Assembly: GCA_017882405.1 (NCBI GenBank)
Contig: JADGPO010000019.1
Coordinates: 1 to 22,090 of the forward strand
DNA: 22,090 nucleotides
Direction of reading: 5' to 3'
Origin: Solirubrobacteraceae bacterium
GTDB taxonomy: Bacteria > Actinomycetota > Thermoleophilia > Solirubrobacterales > Solirubrobacteraceae
This document shows positions 21,140-22,090 of the stretch, piece after piece; position 1 is the first letter of the stretch, and each line of letters begins with the position of its first letter. The translations under genes were made by a program, and so were the position numbers. The notes under the pieces are model-generated. The model did no database searches. It saw only the letters and a list, made by a program, of their open reading frames with translations, and was not told the DNA's origin.

Positions 21140-21505
21140 ATGTCCGCTGACGAGTCGACCGCTGACGCGCCAGGGTCGCGCGGCAACTGCTGCCCGCTTT
21201 ACCACGAGGCGGTCGAGCTCGTCGGACGTCGCTGGACCGGAGCGATCCTGCGGGTGCTGATGGACGGGCCGCTGCGCTTCTCCGAGGTCGCCCAGGCTAT
21301 CCCGGAGCTGTCTGACCGACTGCTGTCAGAGCGGATGAAGGAGCTCGAGGCGCGAGGCATGGTGAAGCGCACGGTCATCCCCGGTCCGCCGCTGCGTGTG
21401 CAGTACGAGCTCTCGACGATGGGCCATGAGCTGGAACCGGCGCTCGCCGAGCTCCAGAGCTGGGCGCGTCGCTGGCTGGGTGGACGCGCTGCCGCCAAGG
21501 CCTGA
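21140..21505 (+). CDS. HxlR-family (DUF24) winged-helix regulator
   Basis: A 121-aa regulator with the typical HxlR layout: an N-terminal cysteine pair (GNCCPLYHEAVELVGRRWTGAIL) at the conserved sensor-cysteine position, then the winged helix (LRFSEVAQAIPELSDRLLSERMKELEARGMVKRTV) and the dimerisation end (YELSTMGHELEPALAELQSWARRWL). Many family members sense quinones, aldehydes or oxidants through this cysteine and control a nearby detoxification gene. The likely targets here are the CMD gene and itself. ATG 21140 is preferred to a TTG 3 nt upstream. The stop codon lies inside an exact 18-bp tandem duplication. Confidence 0.9.
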   Translation: MSADESTADAPGSRGNCCPLYHEAVELVGRRWTGAILRVLMDGPLRFSEVAQAIPELSDRLLSERMKELEARGMVKRTVIPGPPLRVQYELSTMGHELEPALAELQSWARRWLGGRAAAKA

Positions 21506-21527
21506 GCCACCGCCAAGGCCTGAGCCA
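21492..21527. repeat. Exact 18-bp tandem duplication across the hxlR stop
   Basis: CCGCCAAGGCCTGAGCCA occurs twice head to tail (21492-21509 and 21510-21527). The unit contains the hxlR stop codon, and as 18 is a multiple of 3 a second TGA lies in frame at 21521-21523. Confidence 0.95.
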
Positions 21528-21559
21528 TCGGGCCAAAGACGGCCGCGAGGCGCGGCAAG

Positions 21560-21565
21560 TAACGT
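21560..21565 (+). promoter_or_regulatory. -10 element for the glutamine synthetase gene
   Basis: TAACGT fits TANNNT and ends 9 nt before the ATG at 21575. No ribosome binding site is visible between them, consistent with a near-leaderless transcript. Confidence 0.45.
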
Positions 21566-21574
21566 TCCCGCGCG

Positions 21575-22090
21575 ATGCCCAACCAGCCCCTGACCGACCA
21601 GCCCCTGACCGCCGACGACGTCCTGGCGATCGTCGCCGAGCGCGAGATCCGCTTCATCCGTCTGTGGTTCACCGACATCCTCGGTCAGCTCAAGGCGTTC
21701 TCGATCAACGCCACCGAGCTGGCCGACGCGTTCGAGGGCGGAGCGGGGTTCGACGGCTCCTCGATCACCGGCTTCAACGCGATCGAGGAGTCCGACATGA
21801 TCGCGATGCCCGACCCGTCCACCTTCACGCCGCTTCCCTGGCGCCCCACCGAGGCCGGGGTGGCACGGATGTTCTGTGACATCCAGACGCCCGAGCGCAC
21901 TCCTTACGAGGGTGATCCGCGCCACGTCCTGTGTCGCGCGGTGCAACGTGCCGAGCGGATGGGCTTTGATCACTTCTACGTCGGGCCGGAGCTCGAGTAC
22001 TTCTACTTCCGGGACTCCAAGTCCACCGAAGTGCTCGACGAGGGCGGCTACTTCGACCTGACGACGCTCGATGCGGGCTCTGACGTGCGC
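21575..22090 (+). CDS. glnA: Type I glutamine synthetase, GlnA2-like (partial, 5' end)
   Basis: The first 172 codons of a glutamine synthetase, continuing past the right edge. RFIRLWFTDILGQLKAFSI is the N-terminal beta-grasp. GFDGSSITGFNAIEESDM is the classic GS signature, and MPDPSTFTPLPWRP, ARMFCDIQTPE and the metal/glutamate site GPELEYFYF follow in the expected order. RLWFTD at the N-terminus and DPSTF resemble mycobacterial GlnA2 more than the main GlnA1, from memory. It makes glutamine from glutamate, ammonia and ATP, or in GlnA2/A3-type paralogues may act on other amines. The extreme N-terminus (NQPLTDQPLT) comes from a 15-bp tandem duplication and is unlikely to be part of the fold. 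Confidence 0.93.
   Translation, partial: MPNQPLTDQPLTADDVLAIVAEREIRFIRLWFTDILGQLKAFSINATELADAFEGGAGFDGSSITGFNAIEESDMIAMPDPSTFTPLPWRPTEAGVARMFCDIQTPERTPYEGDPRHVLCRAVQRAERMGFDHFYVGPELEYFYFRDSKSTEVLDEGGYFDLTTLDAGSDVR
21583..21612. repeat. 15-bp tandem duplication at the glnA 5' end
   Basis: Two adjacent 15-mers (21583-21597 and 21598-21612), identical at 14 of 15 positions, encode the repeated QPLTD/QPLTA at the start of glutamine synthetase. It lies 55 nt after the 18-bp duplication of hxlR. Confidence 0.85.

Overview
This window (about 22 kb, very GC-rich) looks like a chromosomal segment of a high-GC actinobacterium. I infer the Thermoleophilia/Solirubrobacterales from three things: two LexA boxes of the actinobacterial CGAAC-N4-GTTCG type, an imuB/dnaE2 mutagenesis set, and several start codons preceded 9-10 nt upstream by a TANNNT -10 element, the pattern of leaderless or near-leaderless genes. 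I see no rRNA, tRNA, CRISPR array or transposase. The taxonomic placement is inference from reading, not from a search.

Layout. 1-1655 (minus): the 5' part of a 3D-domain lipoprotein gene, preceded by a small SRPBCC-like protein. 1688-7173 (plus): a cell-envelope/glycolipid group. It contains a CE4 polysaccharide deacetylase, a DegT-type sugar aminotransferase, a 908-aa fusion (NAD-sugar epimerase + GT28/MGDG-synthase-like glycosyltransferase + one TM helix + a deacetylase-like domain without catalytic residues), and a threonine/serine dehydratase coupled to the fusion by a 4-nt overlap. 7261-8273 (minus): an SDR oxidoreductase with a possible 17-aa leader ORF. 8359-11736: the SOS core. A minus-strand SF2 helicase and plus-strand imuB diverge from one LexA box whose extended palindrome contains both ATG codons; imuB is followed by a small DUF6504-like gene. 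11797-13367 (plus): an aldo/keto reductase overlapping a GFA-family zinc protein. 13392-15466 (minus): a DHA2 drug-efflux transporter and its TetR regulator, behind a consensus promoter with two matching operators. 15815-19144 (plus): dnaE2, whose start codon overlaps a second LexA box. 19189-20327 (plus): a membrane-anchored cytochrome c and a small single-TM protein with a structured upstream region. 20567-22090 (plus): an AhpD/CMD-like protein lacking the CxxC cysteines, an HxlR regulator, and the start of a GlnA2-like glutamine synthetase.

How the genes may work together. The most interesting unit is the SOS locus. ImuB (an inactive Y-family polymerase that normally bridges DnaE2 and the sliding clamp) and DnaE2 are each placed directly on a LexA box. 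I see no ImuA'. In the divergent position is a helicase with a consensus-like clamp-binding peptide, QMSLF, while the usual clamp-motif position in ImuB reads QRPLL. I propose that the helicase is an additional, clamp-tethered component of this mutasome. The second unusual unit is the epimerase-glycosyltransferase-pseudodeacetylase fusion next to an aminotransferase and an apparently intact deacetylase, which together suggest an amino-sugar glycolipid or envelope glycan pathway.
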